This document shows positions 37,601-49,116 of a stretch of DNA of 64,000 nt, one piece after another (the stretch's first letter is position 1; every line of letters begins with the position of its first letter). The stretch is from positions 2,423,001-2,487,000 of the forward strand of contig OY718807.1 in the NCBI GenBank assembly GCA_963070105.1, in the 5' to 3' direction. Source of the stretch: Litomosoides sigmodontis (taxonomy: Eukaryota > Nematoda > Chromadorea > Rhabditida > Onchocercidae). Made by a program: the position numbers and the translations under genes. A model generated the notes under the pieces. It saw only the letters and a list, made by a program, of their open reading frames with translations. It had not been told where the DNA came from and ran no database searches.

Positions 37601-38719
37601 GAAAATGTAATTTTCTGTTTAAAATATAAGTTCGTCACTACATAAGTAGCACTTTAGTTGCATCACCATGCATATGAACTATATCTTGCAATCGTTTATG
37701 AGGAAAATTCACGATATAGTTCTAGTACATTAAAATGGTTTCATTTCATCAAAAACTAATATCAATTATATTTGTTCACAAAATAATCTACATATTTCCC
37801 GCAAAGAGGAGAAAGGTAAAATGTGAGGAAGTGGAAACAAACATTCATGTTTAGCCAAGCGTAAACGCATATGACAATATGAAAACGAAAATAAAAAATA
37901 AGTTTTGACTCTGCCCTTTAATTCAGATTTTGAGGAAAACAATTTAAAACTACTTCCAGGTGGAAAAATGTTACTCAATTTTACAGTGATGCTAAGACTG
38001 CAGTATGAAATTTTTATTGAAACACGAATCACAAAGAAAAAACTGTCGTCAGAAATTCACAAACAAAAAGATTAAACATTAATAAAAACTTCGTATGATT
38101 TATGAACGTGATTAATGTAAGTGAAAGTGAAATTAGTTCCACTGAATGCCACTGACTCTTTCAGAAAAAAATACCATTGATGAAGAAAGATGTAAAAGAC
38201 ATTTTCTGACCCAAAAAGACAGTTTTGAAGTGTTAAAAACACGATGTTTTTGTATCGACTGCAAATATGAATCAGCAATATGGGGAATCAAGATGTGAAT
38301 AAAAATTACTAAAAATCGTTATAAAGAATGTTGTTTTGAAACATTTTCCGCAAAATTAAATGAATAGTGATGCTACTGTAATCAATGGAACAAATTCTTT
38401 TCTAACACATTTCGGGTCTTCGAAACATGTGAAACTTGTTCAGGCTCTAAATTTTCACTTACAATTCTCGTCTGTCAGCAAGCTAATAGCGCAAACTGAG
38501 GTGTAAAAAGAAATGGCTGATAATGAATCAGTCATAAGATATATAACCGTATAAAGTACAAAACATAAGACACAATAATGCCTTTCTAAAAATCACGAAG
38601 AAGATACTTCCTTTGCTGGTAGTTAGTCTGGTCCAACATCTGCAATGGAAGAATTGAAAACAATAATGTATAGAAATAGCTGTAAATGATCTTTAAGAAG
38701 TTTTAAAGAAATCCGAAAG

Positions 38720-40146
38720 TCATAAATTTTTCAGAAAATTTTCATAAAAACACCCTTTAAACAATCCTGAAATAATAAAGAATTCACTTCTTGTCGCAAT
38801 GACTCTATTCCAACCCCCTCGTCCTGGATCATAATCTTTGCGGTATTCATCCCGAACCTATAATGAATTTTGCGTACTATATATTTAGTGCATGTTTTTA
38901 AAATGGACTTCTTGATTGCACAAAAAAAGGAAATACAACAAAAAACAACAGTGATACGTTCAGAATATTACTGCTTTCATTAGGTGTTACGAGGTGAGTC
39001 TGAACTTAGGAAATTATACTAAACTTAGTTAAAACAGAACAGGTAAAGTCAAAACAGAAGAACCGAAATGTCAGTACCTGCCCACCGTGTTTACCACGTC
39101 CGTACTGCCGACCTTCTACAAATCCAGCATCCCAATCTGTACGAATTATTCGATCATCTAATCGGGTTCCATTTATGCAACGCATTGCGTCTTCCGCATC
39201 CTCTCGAAGGTAATACCTACATAAGCTAGTGATTCTTAGCGTAGATTACACAAAATAACTTTGGCTGGTTCTTTTTCACGCCGGACTATTTTTAGTTCCG
39301 AAAAGATAATGTTCTCATGCTTTCAGTAATTAATGTCAAATTTTGACTTACAGTGCTAAACTCTTCTATCGGAACTAAAGAAACTTTACTGGAGATTTCA
39401 ACTTGAATTAAAATACGTCAAGTTTTCAATATCACATTAAAGTGAAAAGAAATACGTTTTTGCATGCTAAAAAAAGCCAATTTTCAACTCACTCAACAAA
39501 ACAGAATCCGCATGGCGTCTTCTTAAATCGATCAATACCCATAATTATCCGCTTAATATCACCAGCTCGACTAAACAGTTCATAAGTCTGGAAAACAACA
39601 GAAAATAAGGAAATTGCCGACTGTACGAACCATAAATGTGGATGAAAACCATAAGCTTATCATACAAACCTGCTCCTCTGTTGTATAATATGATAGGTTA
39701 CCAACATAAAGTGTTTTCGAAGCAAGTAGAAGCTTCTCCTGCTCGCGCAGTGAACCCTGTAATGCAGGTTTAACAGTTGAACTTTATGAACATTTATAAA
39801 ATTGTTGTGACAGAATTCCTGAACTTCTCTAGATGATTAGTTAAAATTCCGACCCTTCGGATAAATTTCGCTTTTTGTAATTATTACATACTTACTTGAT
39901 GCATGATGTACAAATGTAACTTCTGGAAACAAAAAGATGACCATTTGCTTTACAGGAACTCTTTTGATTACTATCCAGTAAAATATGCATTTAGAGAAGT
40001 GATATCAACAATGTCGCCAAAATTAACCAGACGCACTAAGTGACAAAGAAATCATGAAGACAAGAACTAACCTTGAATCGTTGATCACGGTATGGGCCTA
40101 ATAATGAGGCGTCGTCTTTAGCTCGAAAATTAATCCCACTGTTCAT
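38720..40146 (-). CDS. NCBP2: Nuclear cap-binding protein subunit 2 (CBP20), one-base frameshift
   Basis: Five exons on the minus strand: 40072-40146, 39670-39757, 39493-39587, 39078-39216 and 38720-38857. The protein (177 residues once the shift is allowed for) carries the canonical RRM: RNP2 LYVGNL (41-46), RNP1 CGFCFVEY (80-87) and the conserved [16 protein letters not shown] block. Y19 and Y42 correspond to the cap-stacking tyrosines of human CBP20 (Y20, Y43). With NCBP1 this subunit binds the m7G cap of nascent RNA in the nucleus. Exon 2 is one base too long: REQEKLLLA and SKTLYVGNL lie in different frames, joined at the AAA run 39720-39722. The other borders are clean, so an assembly or base-call error is more likely than a pseudogene. 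A C14 run lies about 215 bp upstream of the start. Confidence 0.92.
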
Positions 40147-41339
40147 TTATTTCGCAAAAAATGCGTGCATCGAAATGCTGCGAAAACTTGTTATTGAAAC
40201 AAGCGAGATCTGAAGCTCATATCACATCCATTAAATGAATAACTGACATCATTCTTTTCGTCATCAACCGTATGCGACACAAGGAATATCATGATAACGC
40301 ACAAAATGAACGTAAAAGCTGACAGTCTCGAACAACTCCATCAAGAACACCCTCCACTCTCTCCCCCCCCCCCCCCTCCCACCTCCACCAAACCCTACCT
40401 CATGAATTTCTTCGCGAACTAAACTAATTCCGCTTATTTCATACTTGCTTTGTTAAACAGTGTCGCTAAATGAAAATTATCATCCCACTGGTATTTGTTC
40501 CTTTTTGAATTTTGTATTTGGGCGATAGATTTGAACAGTAATAGAAGGATGTATGTTTATCGACCATAAGCTGATAAGCTGTAATGTTTGCAAGTGCTAA
40601 GCAGATTTAGCTATTTGTGATAAGATCGAATGTCTAAAGTGTTGCTCGGAAATCTGTAAGAAATTCAAATTTCATGAAAATTTCAGAAATAGAAATTTGA
40701 ATTTTATGTAGTCGAAGGAATTTTCTCACAAGCACAAATATTAGTTTTTGCAATTGTGCCTTACTCATCTATTACGTGTAGCATGATTTTTTCTATCAGT
40801 ACAATCACTGTTTGCATGTCTTTTGCGGCTAGCATATCCTTCGCATAGCATTAATGTTTTCAATTTTCTCTACAATAAATCTCATATTTCATTTTCACAA
40901 AATTTACATTAAAAATTATTTCATTGATAGAAGAAAGAGGGTAAGATATTTAGAATCGAAAATGAATTTTATCATTTTTTTTATAGCTTAATGTTTACCT
41001 TCCTGAATTCTTTTTTATATTTATTTTTCTGCTTCACAGAAAAACATAAATCATAGCATTCTTGCTATCAGTGCTTTTGAGATTAATAGCTAATCGATCC
41101 ATCGCATATAGAATTAATAAGATTTTTTTTAGACGAACAAATGATGAGAAATTGAAAATAATTTATTCACTTGCATACTATTGGGAGTAATTTCAGTTAA
41201 ACTATTTAAAATTAGAAAAATTTTTACTCCTTCCATTTCATCCATTCATTCACACCTTAGCTGCTAGTAATTCTTATATTTTTAATTATACAAACAAAAA
41301 AAAATAATTAATAACAAAATTTTCATATAAATATGAATT
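40147..41339. other. Intergenic DNA with a C14 homopolymer
   Basis: Spacer between the calcium-sensor 3' end and the NCBP2 start. It holds a C run at 40363-40376 inside a C/T-rich patch (about 40340-40400). No gene seen. Confidence 0.5.
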
Positions 41340-43394
41340 TCATTGCGGATGAATATCCATTGTAAGTGCTTGTACAATGTACGGATCATTCTTTGAACTC
41401 TGTTTGAATTCTTCAAGCGTTAATTTACCATCAACATTCTGCAAATATTTTACCGTTATTAGGAGTGACAAGTAAGAATTTCAATTTTCCACAGGATAAT
41501 TGGTCAGTTGTTTTTGAATGCTTTTGTTAAGTGAAAATCAAATAAAACTATTTCAAATTTCAACGAGGAAAAAAAATCAGTTGAAATTTTACAACTTAAA
41601 TATCTCTTCTCGAGTAAGCAGGTGCTACTTTTTTCATTGCAGAAAATTCATAGAGAGACAAAATTTAAATAGAACAAACATGATCCATGGTGGAGAAGAT
41701 TTTAGCTACTCGTTTGCTCGGTGTATCCTCATCCGTTGGTAGCTCAAGCACATCACCGATCATTGAATGCACTGCTTCAACAATATCCTCCATTTCTTTC
41801 ATCGTTATACAGCCATCTTTGTCCACATCATACAATAAAAAAGCCCCTAAATAATTAATTCAATGAAATTAATTTCATTAAAATTTTGCTAACTCTGACA
41901 AAAAATACTTTAGCAAATTAGCAATAGCGTTGAAAAAAATTGAAACATACAGTCTAACTTTTCATCAGGCGTTCCACGTGATGTAATTGATAATGCTGTG
42001 ACAAATTCGCAAAATGATACACAACCATCCTGAATCATTGATTTTACTGCTTTTTAATTTTTCGACAAAATAATAATTAAAAAAAATAACCATCTAAAAT
42101 GTTAAATGACCGGTTTTTGCTACAGATGGATTGCTCCAAAGAGCACTGTGAAATGTACAAAAATTACTAATAGTCTTACTGTAAGTCATTACAGTACAGT
42201 TTAGGACGAAAAATTTTCTTTTTTCGTTATTAAACTTTTGCTTCGCTGGAAAAGCCCTTGTTTTTTTTCTGCTACAAACGTTTATAAAATTTAATATAAA
42301 TTTTAGCAAACATTAAATGAAATTCAATTTTTAGAATTGCAAGCCTTCTTTTTTTTTTATTCTAAGCATTTCTGATAACAAAATCTTTTTTTTTAATAAG
42401 CGATAAAATTGTTTTTATGATAATATTCGAACTTCAACAAATTTTTCAAACATTTAAAAACTTCGACTCTGTTTTTTTCAGCATCTTAGGAATTAGCAAA
42501 GGTTAGTAGGGAAAAATGAATTCCGTGGTCATAGAAGTAGGAAATTTTTTGAATTAAACTAAGAAAGTACTACTTCACTTTCATTTCTATTTAAAATAGA
42601 TAAATCAAATTACTAAATTGAATTATTTCAGGCAAACAACTTAAGCATTATCGTCCCTTAGGAGAACTTAAGTGCAAAATATACGTCCTGTCACGTGGCA
42701 CTATCGGTTAATGCATTTCGTAGAGCAAGTGACTACGTGAGTGGATCTATGATTCCGTAAATTCGCCAAATAAACTTACGTTTAACTAAATTAAATAGCA
42801 TAATTAATAAGCAGCGATATTATCTCAAAAATAGCTAATCAAAATTTTAACTATGCAATAATAATCAGTGATAAATCTAACTTCATTACTATCGAAGACA
42901 TCAAATACAAATTTAGCAAATTTTGTTGGATCACCATTTGGGAAGAATTGCTTGTAAATGTTTTGAAATTCTTCCACTTTCAATTCGCCAGTTGGAGAAT
43001 CCTTTATAAAATCTTTGTACCATTTCCGTAATTCCTTCTTAGTAACTGTAATTTGATATGATTGTTTTTGCATAAGATAAAAGGTCATCCTACCTATGGT
43101 CATTACTATTTGATTAGTAACGCGTGAACAATTACATTTTACTGCATCTTTTTTCCGCAGTTTGCTAACATTGCTGCGTGAATACCCCTTTAATGAAATT
43201 GATTAAATCTTCCTCATTCGCTAAAAATTAAGTTAAAATGGTGAAATTAAAAAAAATAATAATAATAAAAGAGAATTAAACTTACAATGTGTTTTCCGTT
43301 CCAATTCCAATAAATCTTTCTTCGAGATTTTCTTGCTCACTTTTTTTTGTTTCGTATTGCAACTTTTTGCTTCCTTACTTCCTCCTGTGCCCAT
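41340..43394 (-). CDS. Neuronal calcium sensor (NCS/frequenin-like) EF-hand protein
   Basis: Five exons on the minus strand: 43286-43394, 42882-43045, 41951-42029, 41680-41846 and 41340-41438, total 618 nt or 205 residues. The N-terminus MGTGGS fits the N-myristoylation pattern (G2, S6). Four EF-hands follow. EF1 is degenerate, with the family CPxG motif present as SPTG. EF2 (loop D88-E99, DSNEDG), EF3 (D124-E135, DVDKDG) and EF4 (D172-E183, DHNVDG) have the acidic ligands in place. The block [20 protein letters not shown] is close to human NCS-1. NCS proteins are calcium/myristoyl switches that regulate neuronal membrane targets. The N-terminal segment is about 15 residues longer and more basic than in NCS-1, so it may be one of the divergent worm NCS paralogues; I do not choose between them. 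Confidence 0.92.
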
Positions 43395-44665
43395 TCAGTA
43401 CTTTTTCAAATATTTAAATCGTTTTTGTTAACAATATTTGAAATGGATTAATCCGTTGAAACTAAATGTAGCAGATGTACATATTGAAGATAACTGATAG
43501 ACTATTCCTGTGGAATTTCTCTTTTGAAATTCGAACTACTCTCGCATGGAACAGATCGATTCGTAACATTCAATAAGTATTATAAGCACATTAAAGAAAA
43601 GATAAAGACAATGCTTAACTTATTTCAAATTACTCATTTCCGCTTAAAAAATCTCTCACTCACCCAATGTAAATTTTATAAAATTTCAATTTCATTTGCT
43701 AAATAAATATTTCAAAATTAGAATATTGTAAATTTTAGAAGCTGAAAAACATCCTACGCTCATTGACAACTTCATACTAGTTTATCCAGCTTCTTTTTCA
43801 ATTTTTTCAAGCTCTACGACAAAAAGGCAATATTTCAAAGTGATTTATCGTTGTCTCCTCACCCTGTTTACCACTTCTGCCACGCTCTATCTGAGCAAGC
43901 AAAATTCAAAATTGACATTAATCATCAAGAGAGTTCAAACGAAGAGATCGCTTCATCCCTTCCTTATTTTTGTTGTTTTTGTATTGGCATTATCAAATTG
44001 ATTACATTAAGTTAAATATGCACCGTCAAATTTTCACTGTAAAAGAAAATATAATTCCACATAATTATGTCGCAAAAATTAATTATTGTGCAAGCGAGCA
44101 AACAACCGTTTCCTAACTCTTCGAATTTCTAATTTTACTTCCATTACGTAATATTTGCAATTTCAAACTTTTTTTTTCATTCAAAAATACTTATGTTTTA
44201 ATTGTTCAATTCCACTAGCAACAATCTCTTTTATCTCTGAAATTTAAAATTTGCAACATATCCTCACATTTTATTATTTGTATTTCACGCATATATTATT
44301 TGGCTTAAAATATTAAGTGGCTAAATTTTGATCATTGATGAAATTAATTCCCTGAATAGTTAGTGTAGCAGAAAAAAAATATAAAGATATAAATGAAATG
44401 ATTTTGAAAATGCTATTATGGAACAGATGGGATGGGTTTTGACGATTTTCACAAGAATAACCGCAAAAAATCAAGTTGACATGACGCACTCATACGAATA
44501 CACATCGATGGTCAACAACGTAGTGGGTGAGTTTTTCATCGGTTTTGTTTAGCAAATTTTATTTGATCTATGCAAGGAGTTAGGTGCAGTAGAATTGATT
44601 AATTGAAGTGTTTGTGAAATTTTACGAAACTAAAATAAGCAATTTGAAAATATTAAAATTTAGTG
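43395..44665. other. Intergenic DNA, no gene seen
   Basis: AT-rich 5' flank of the calcium-sensor gene. A plus-strand ATG at 44419 opens a 43-codon frame, and a GTGAGT in its middle resembles a donor; there is no downstream partner. Confidence 0.45.
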
Positions 44666-44862
44666 CTATACAGCATTAAATACTGCGAGCAAATTTTGCG
44701 GATCGAAAACGATATGGAATTCAAAGTGACTGAAACTTATGGCTAAATCGATACACACTTCATATGTCCATTCTGTTTGCTTCATACGTCCATTATGTTG
44801 TCCACTTTCAATTGTCTGATGAGATTTCAAGAGTGGAAAGCCATTTTCATCGGCTGAATGAA
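44666..44862 (-). CDS. Possible orphan terminal exon, unrecognised
   Basis: Preceded on the minus strand by ATTCATTCAG and ending in a stop, this stretch of about 65 codons has balanced, protein-like composition, with a hydrophobic/aromatic C-terminus (SFSHFEFHIVFDPQNLLAVF). I found no upstream exon between it and cyclin H. It may be the last exon of a small gene, a relic or chance. Confidence 0.25.
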
Positions 44863-44875
44863 TATTATAAAACAT

Positions 44876-46764
44876 TTAAATCATTCGACATGAAATATCT
44901 ATTGCTATTAGCAACGAGCAAATAATTGATAAGACTGTAGAAAAGCGGTGTAAAATTCAGCACTACATGAGCATTTTTAAAATTTAAAAAAAAATATTTG
45001 AAAGAGACGTGATGATTCTCTCTTCATATAAGCTCTAATTTCTAACCCTCTAAAAACCCTACAGTAATTTTTTGCAGCTTTTTCTTTTCCTGAAATGTTT
45101 TATTTAATTGCAAAAAAAGAGACTGACAAAAAGGCATGTTAGGAAATCAATTATGTGATGAAATTAAAATTCATCTTTGTTCCTAAGAGTGAGTAATAAA
45201 ATTATGTGAAGAAGGCAAAGTTGTTGAGAAATTGGAAAAATTGAACTACTTGTAATAGCTTCCAGTTAAGTAAGGTATTAAAATACTAGAAAATTTTTGC
45301 AGTAGATGATTATACATTTACTGATAGTCTCTATATGAAGATATAATATATTTCTTCATTTATTCGCTTGCTCTTTCTAAATAGTCCGAGTTGAAAAGAT
45401 TGAGAAAATTGCGAAACGAAAATAATTATTATGCATAAGTGACAGTAGCGTATATTCTTTAAATAAATCTGAAAAAAACACTTATGCTTTTCGTTGAATG
45501 TCCATTTCGTAATTAATTGCTAAAATATTATGTGATTGGTTGGAAAAATTAAAATTTTCTGCTAGTGCAAAAAACACTTCATTTTATCGTATGTTGAGAA
45601 AACACCTTTTCATCACTGTCAACAACATACATTTGAATGATAAATTTTATATTAGTGATTTCAAAATTTTTTGCTAATACTGAAAAAATGAACTTCCTTG
45701 AAGTAATTGATTATTTCTAATTGGTACGTTTCCAAAAATAGATGTTTTAATTTATTAAGGCATTGAGAGAAGTGAGAAATCTGGTAATGTCTCACTTCCA
45801 CTTGCATAGTTTTATTAAAAAAAGAAGCGAATTTTTTTTTTTTGTCAACCAATCATTGAAAAATACATGTGCATTAGGAGAAAAAAATAGAGGAATATCC
45901 TCCTTGAACAGCGTTTAAATGCAACAATATAACAGATTTAAAGCGAAATATGATATTTAGAGAGATCTAAGGCTTCCTGTCTTTTTTTCATTTCGCACGC
46001 GAAATGCACTGTTGTATTATGTTACATTAACATTTAAACTAGAAAAATTTCAAACATTCAGAAATGTCATTTGGAGAATATTTCATGAGGAATTTGAAAA
46101 CTTATCTGTTGAAGTAAGATTTTTTAAATTCGTTTGAATAATAATTTTAGTGTTATAAAAAATTAAGAAATGAAAGGACCCGTGATGAAGGTGACTTATG
46201 ATGGCCATGTAAACGAAGATAATTAAATGAATCAAAAATATGATCGGATATAGATAAGTCACCAAACTACTTTAGACATAGTTGAGTAAGTGCAGAAAAA
46301 AAACTGTTGAAAACTATGGATGATTTTATATTATTGAATGAAATGAATGGATGTATACCACTCTTCTAAACCACTAACTAATTAACTTATACCTGTATGT
46401 TATTAACACTAGCAATGGTGACGTGTCGAGTTATCTTTTGGAAAGGGATACTGGATACTGGACATTCATAAAAACGATATAAGATTCGTCAAAATTCACA
46501 CAATCTCAGGATTTTTTTTAGTAAATTGAAGAATACTGGATGTACGTTACTTGAGCACTTCCATCTTATCAGATGATTTTTTTTAAGCCGCTTTCGTTTG
46601 GAAACTTCAATGCGATGTGATATGTAGTAGTGAAATACATTTGTCTCACCAAGTGTATGAAAATTTCTTTTCAGAAGCTAAAAACATGCAAACTTCAAGA
46701 GCATCAAAAAACAAATTGTACAGTACCAAAATATATCACGTCGTCGGACTCAACACATAAGAGA
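44876..46764. other. Intergenic DNA, no gene seen
   Basis: AT-rich sequence. The short open frames (45661-45852, 46083-46265) are Lys/Phe/Ile-rich and unsupported. Confidence 0.5.
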
Positions 46765-49102
46765 TCAATCTTCATCAGAAGCAGCAGTCGGATTAGAACT
46801 CTCTGATTGGAGGCCAGCATTCAAGGCCGATAATCTCCGTTCCAGTTCAGGAAAAGTATTTACCCAACGTTCCATATGATTCTGGAATGCGAAAAAACAG
46901 GTTAGGAAACAAGATACAATTTGATTAAGTATAATCATCAAACTTGTTATCGATAATTTATATTTCTAGAATAGAGAGACTTCTTAAGTTGGTGCAACAA
47001 ACTGGAAGTGGAATATATGAATTATTGTGCAAAACAGTAGCACAATATTTTGAGCACTAGAGAAATTCAACAGGGATCTACGCTTTTAAAACTACTTTTA
47101 AAAATCCCTTATCCTGGGAAACTCCAATACTTTTAGAATTCAGCAAACAGAAATGAAGTAAGCATTACTTGTAATGCTTCACTTGCTTCGGATTTTATGG
47201 GATTGCAGCCATCAAGTACGCACTGTATGATTTCATCAATTCGGCCAACCAACTTGTCGCACACTACAGCATCACCGCTTTGTGGCTTCCATGTATCGAT
47301 CTCGAGCATCTTGTTCAGGAACTGATCTTTTAGCAAATCATCCACCTTGTCTGAATTTACATCTACCAGTTCACGAAAAAAAAGCTTCGGAAATGGTGAG
47401 CTAGTTGACGTTGCGTCAGATCTTCATTTAGTGAAAAGCACCATAAGCTTAACAATTGAGAAATATCTGTGAATTAAAGAAAAAAGCCCAGCGGGCAAAC
47501 GATATTTAATAAATCTATACATGAGCTATAAGTCGACATGTTTTTAAGACTTGTAAAATGTGTTGTAAGTAACCTAGCATTTGCAGAGCATATTTTAAAG
47601 CAGCGAGTGCAATTTGCGATGGAGGATACAGAAGCATAGCATCACTAAACAATGATTTCTGAAAAATAAAGGGTCAGTTTAATGCAATTTAACTGAAATT
47701 TCTGAAATGTGCAAAAAAAGCTCGAAACCGGTCAAATGTTGTAGCAGAAAAACCTTGAAAAAATTGTTAGCATGTGGTCGCACTTGTTCCAAATCAAAAC
47801 CTAACAGTGATCGTGTCTTCATTTCGATCAAATGTCCTTCGAATGGTCGAAACGGTGTGTGTATCGTTAGCTGATATCGCAATTTCAACATTATCTGTGG
47901 TTCGAATGACAAAATCGTTTCAGAATTAGATTTGGCGGTACCTGATCTAAAGTTTCATAAAATCAACTGATTGCAAATTTCACTGTACAATTCATCAATT
48001 TAAATGGTAGTGCATAGCTTTGTAATGAAAAGTCAATCAGTGTCGAAAAAAGCTATGTCTCGTGTGAAATGTGTAACTCTCTCGTACATTGTACGAGAAT
48101 AGTTATATGCTTAGTTCTGAGAAAAATAGCAATAAATGGAAGAAAATCTAACTTCAGATTTTTAATAAATTCATCAATGGATATGTTGAATTCATCAACT
48201 TTTGCAGCCAAATAAAAGCATGACATCATCACACTTTTTGGTGAATATTCCATTGTTGAATGATACAAAAAGAATCGTTTAAAATATGCAAATGCTATCC
48301 AACGGGTTGATTGCCACATTGAAGGGTTGAAATCATCCGCAAATCTTAAAGAAAATCGTTCACAAAATTGAAAAATTTTTCTGTTACAAAAAAAAAACAT
48401 AAATTACAGCTTTTTTTCCATAGAAAAAGACGCTGGTCATGAAAGATTAAAGATGTAAATGTACGGATATCAAACATAAAATAAGTGTATCCCTACTTTC
48501 ATACCATAGCATATAAGAATCTTTTCGTTTTACATAACATCTTCGTAGGATATAATTTTAATTTCAAATTATATGCCTATAAATTAATTTTAAATAGTTT
48601 TAAACTATTTTACATTGGTGGAGCAATAACAGATAACACAAAAGGAAGTCTTACTAATTTAACGTCCACTCTCACTATTGCTTACAATTAGCTTTAAAAA
48701 TTTCTTAAACCTTTACAGAATGATTAATCAGTGAGCAAAACAACCCATGTAACAAACCTAACGCCAGTTTCCGTAACTATGTGCCTCAATAATGCTTCTT
48801 CTTCAGGTGTCAAAAAGATATCTTTTTCATCAACGTCGACCACCGCTTCATATTTTGCTCGAAATCTTTCATTTGCGGCTTTCCTAAAAATAAACGATAG
48901 ATCGTCTTTGTTCACTAGCAAATCTTTAATAATTCATATTAGACAGTTATTTTTCTACAAACAGAGAAGCAAAAAGTTATTGCCATCCTCACATCGCTCT
49001 ACTCTCCTAGCCTTTCACTCCTCCATATAAGTACCTTAAATCCAAAAGTTCCTGTTGTGATGAAAATGTCCACTCTCTTTTTTGGGTACTGGTTGAATAC
49101 AT
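46765..49102 (-). CDS. CCNH: Cyclin H, regulatory subunit of CDK7/CAK-TFIIH, one-base frameshift
   Basis: Seven exons on the minus strand: 49035-49102, 48758-48883, 48153-48344, 47754-47946, 47574-47658, 47169-47466 and 46765-46881. The N-terminus MYSTSTQKREWTFSS matches the human cyclin H start. The cyclin-box helices follow (AYFKRFFLYHSTMEYSPKS, AAKVDEFNISIDEF, then PFRPFEGHLIEMKTR and LLYPPSQIALAALK). Cyclin H with CDK7 and MAT1 phosphorylates cell-cycle CDKs and the RNA polymerase II tail. Exon 6 is one base short: QRQLAHHFRSFFF and RELVDVNSDKVDDLL are in adjacent frames, joined at an A8 run (47376-47383). A ninth base there would restore the frame and make the total a multiple of three. 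An acceptor TTTCCAG lies 7 nt upstream of the ATG (49110-49111), consistent with trans-splicing. Confidence 0.92.
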
Positions 49103-49109
49103 TATAAAT

Positions 49110-49116
49110 CTGGAAA
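49110..49116 (-). promoter_or_regulatory. Putative spliced-leader acceptor of cyclin H
   Basis: TTTCCAG lies 7 nt upstream of the start codon with no upstream exon evident. Confidence 0.45.

Larger units (their letters stand above)
25995..38719. other. 12.7-kb gene-poor AT-rich region
   Basis: I find no exon series with splice-phase support on either strand. The sequence is AT-rich with (GA)n tracts (about 26217-26246, 30768-30796, 36313-36328), an imperfect ATT tract (about 29392-29483), CTA/CTG triplets, a TTGA array and a TAGG-type array. Open frames such as 28538-28840, 31720-32007, 32024-32359 and 35677-35997 are readings of these tracts. It could be a long intron, a regulatory domain or intergenic DNA. 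Confidence 0.55.

Noticed and set aside
39900..39930. Small exon (KLHLYIMH) between NCBP2 exons 1 and 2
   Set aside because: Direct joining of exon 1 to exon 2 matches CBP20 without a gap; the candidate has a poor donor.
43150..43220. Extra calcium-sensor exon after TTTTTAG ([11 protein letters not shown] frame)
   Set aside because: It ends in a stop, while the acceptor at 43046 restores the conserved [13 protein letters not shown] sequence.
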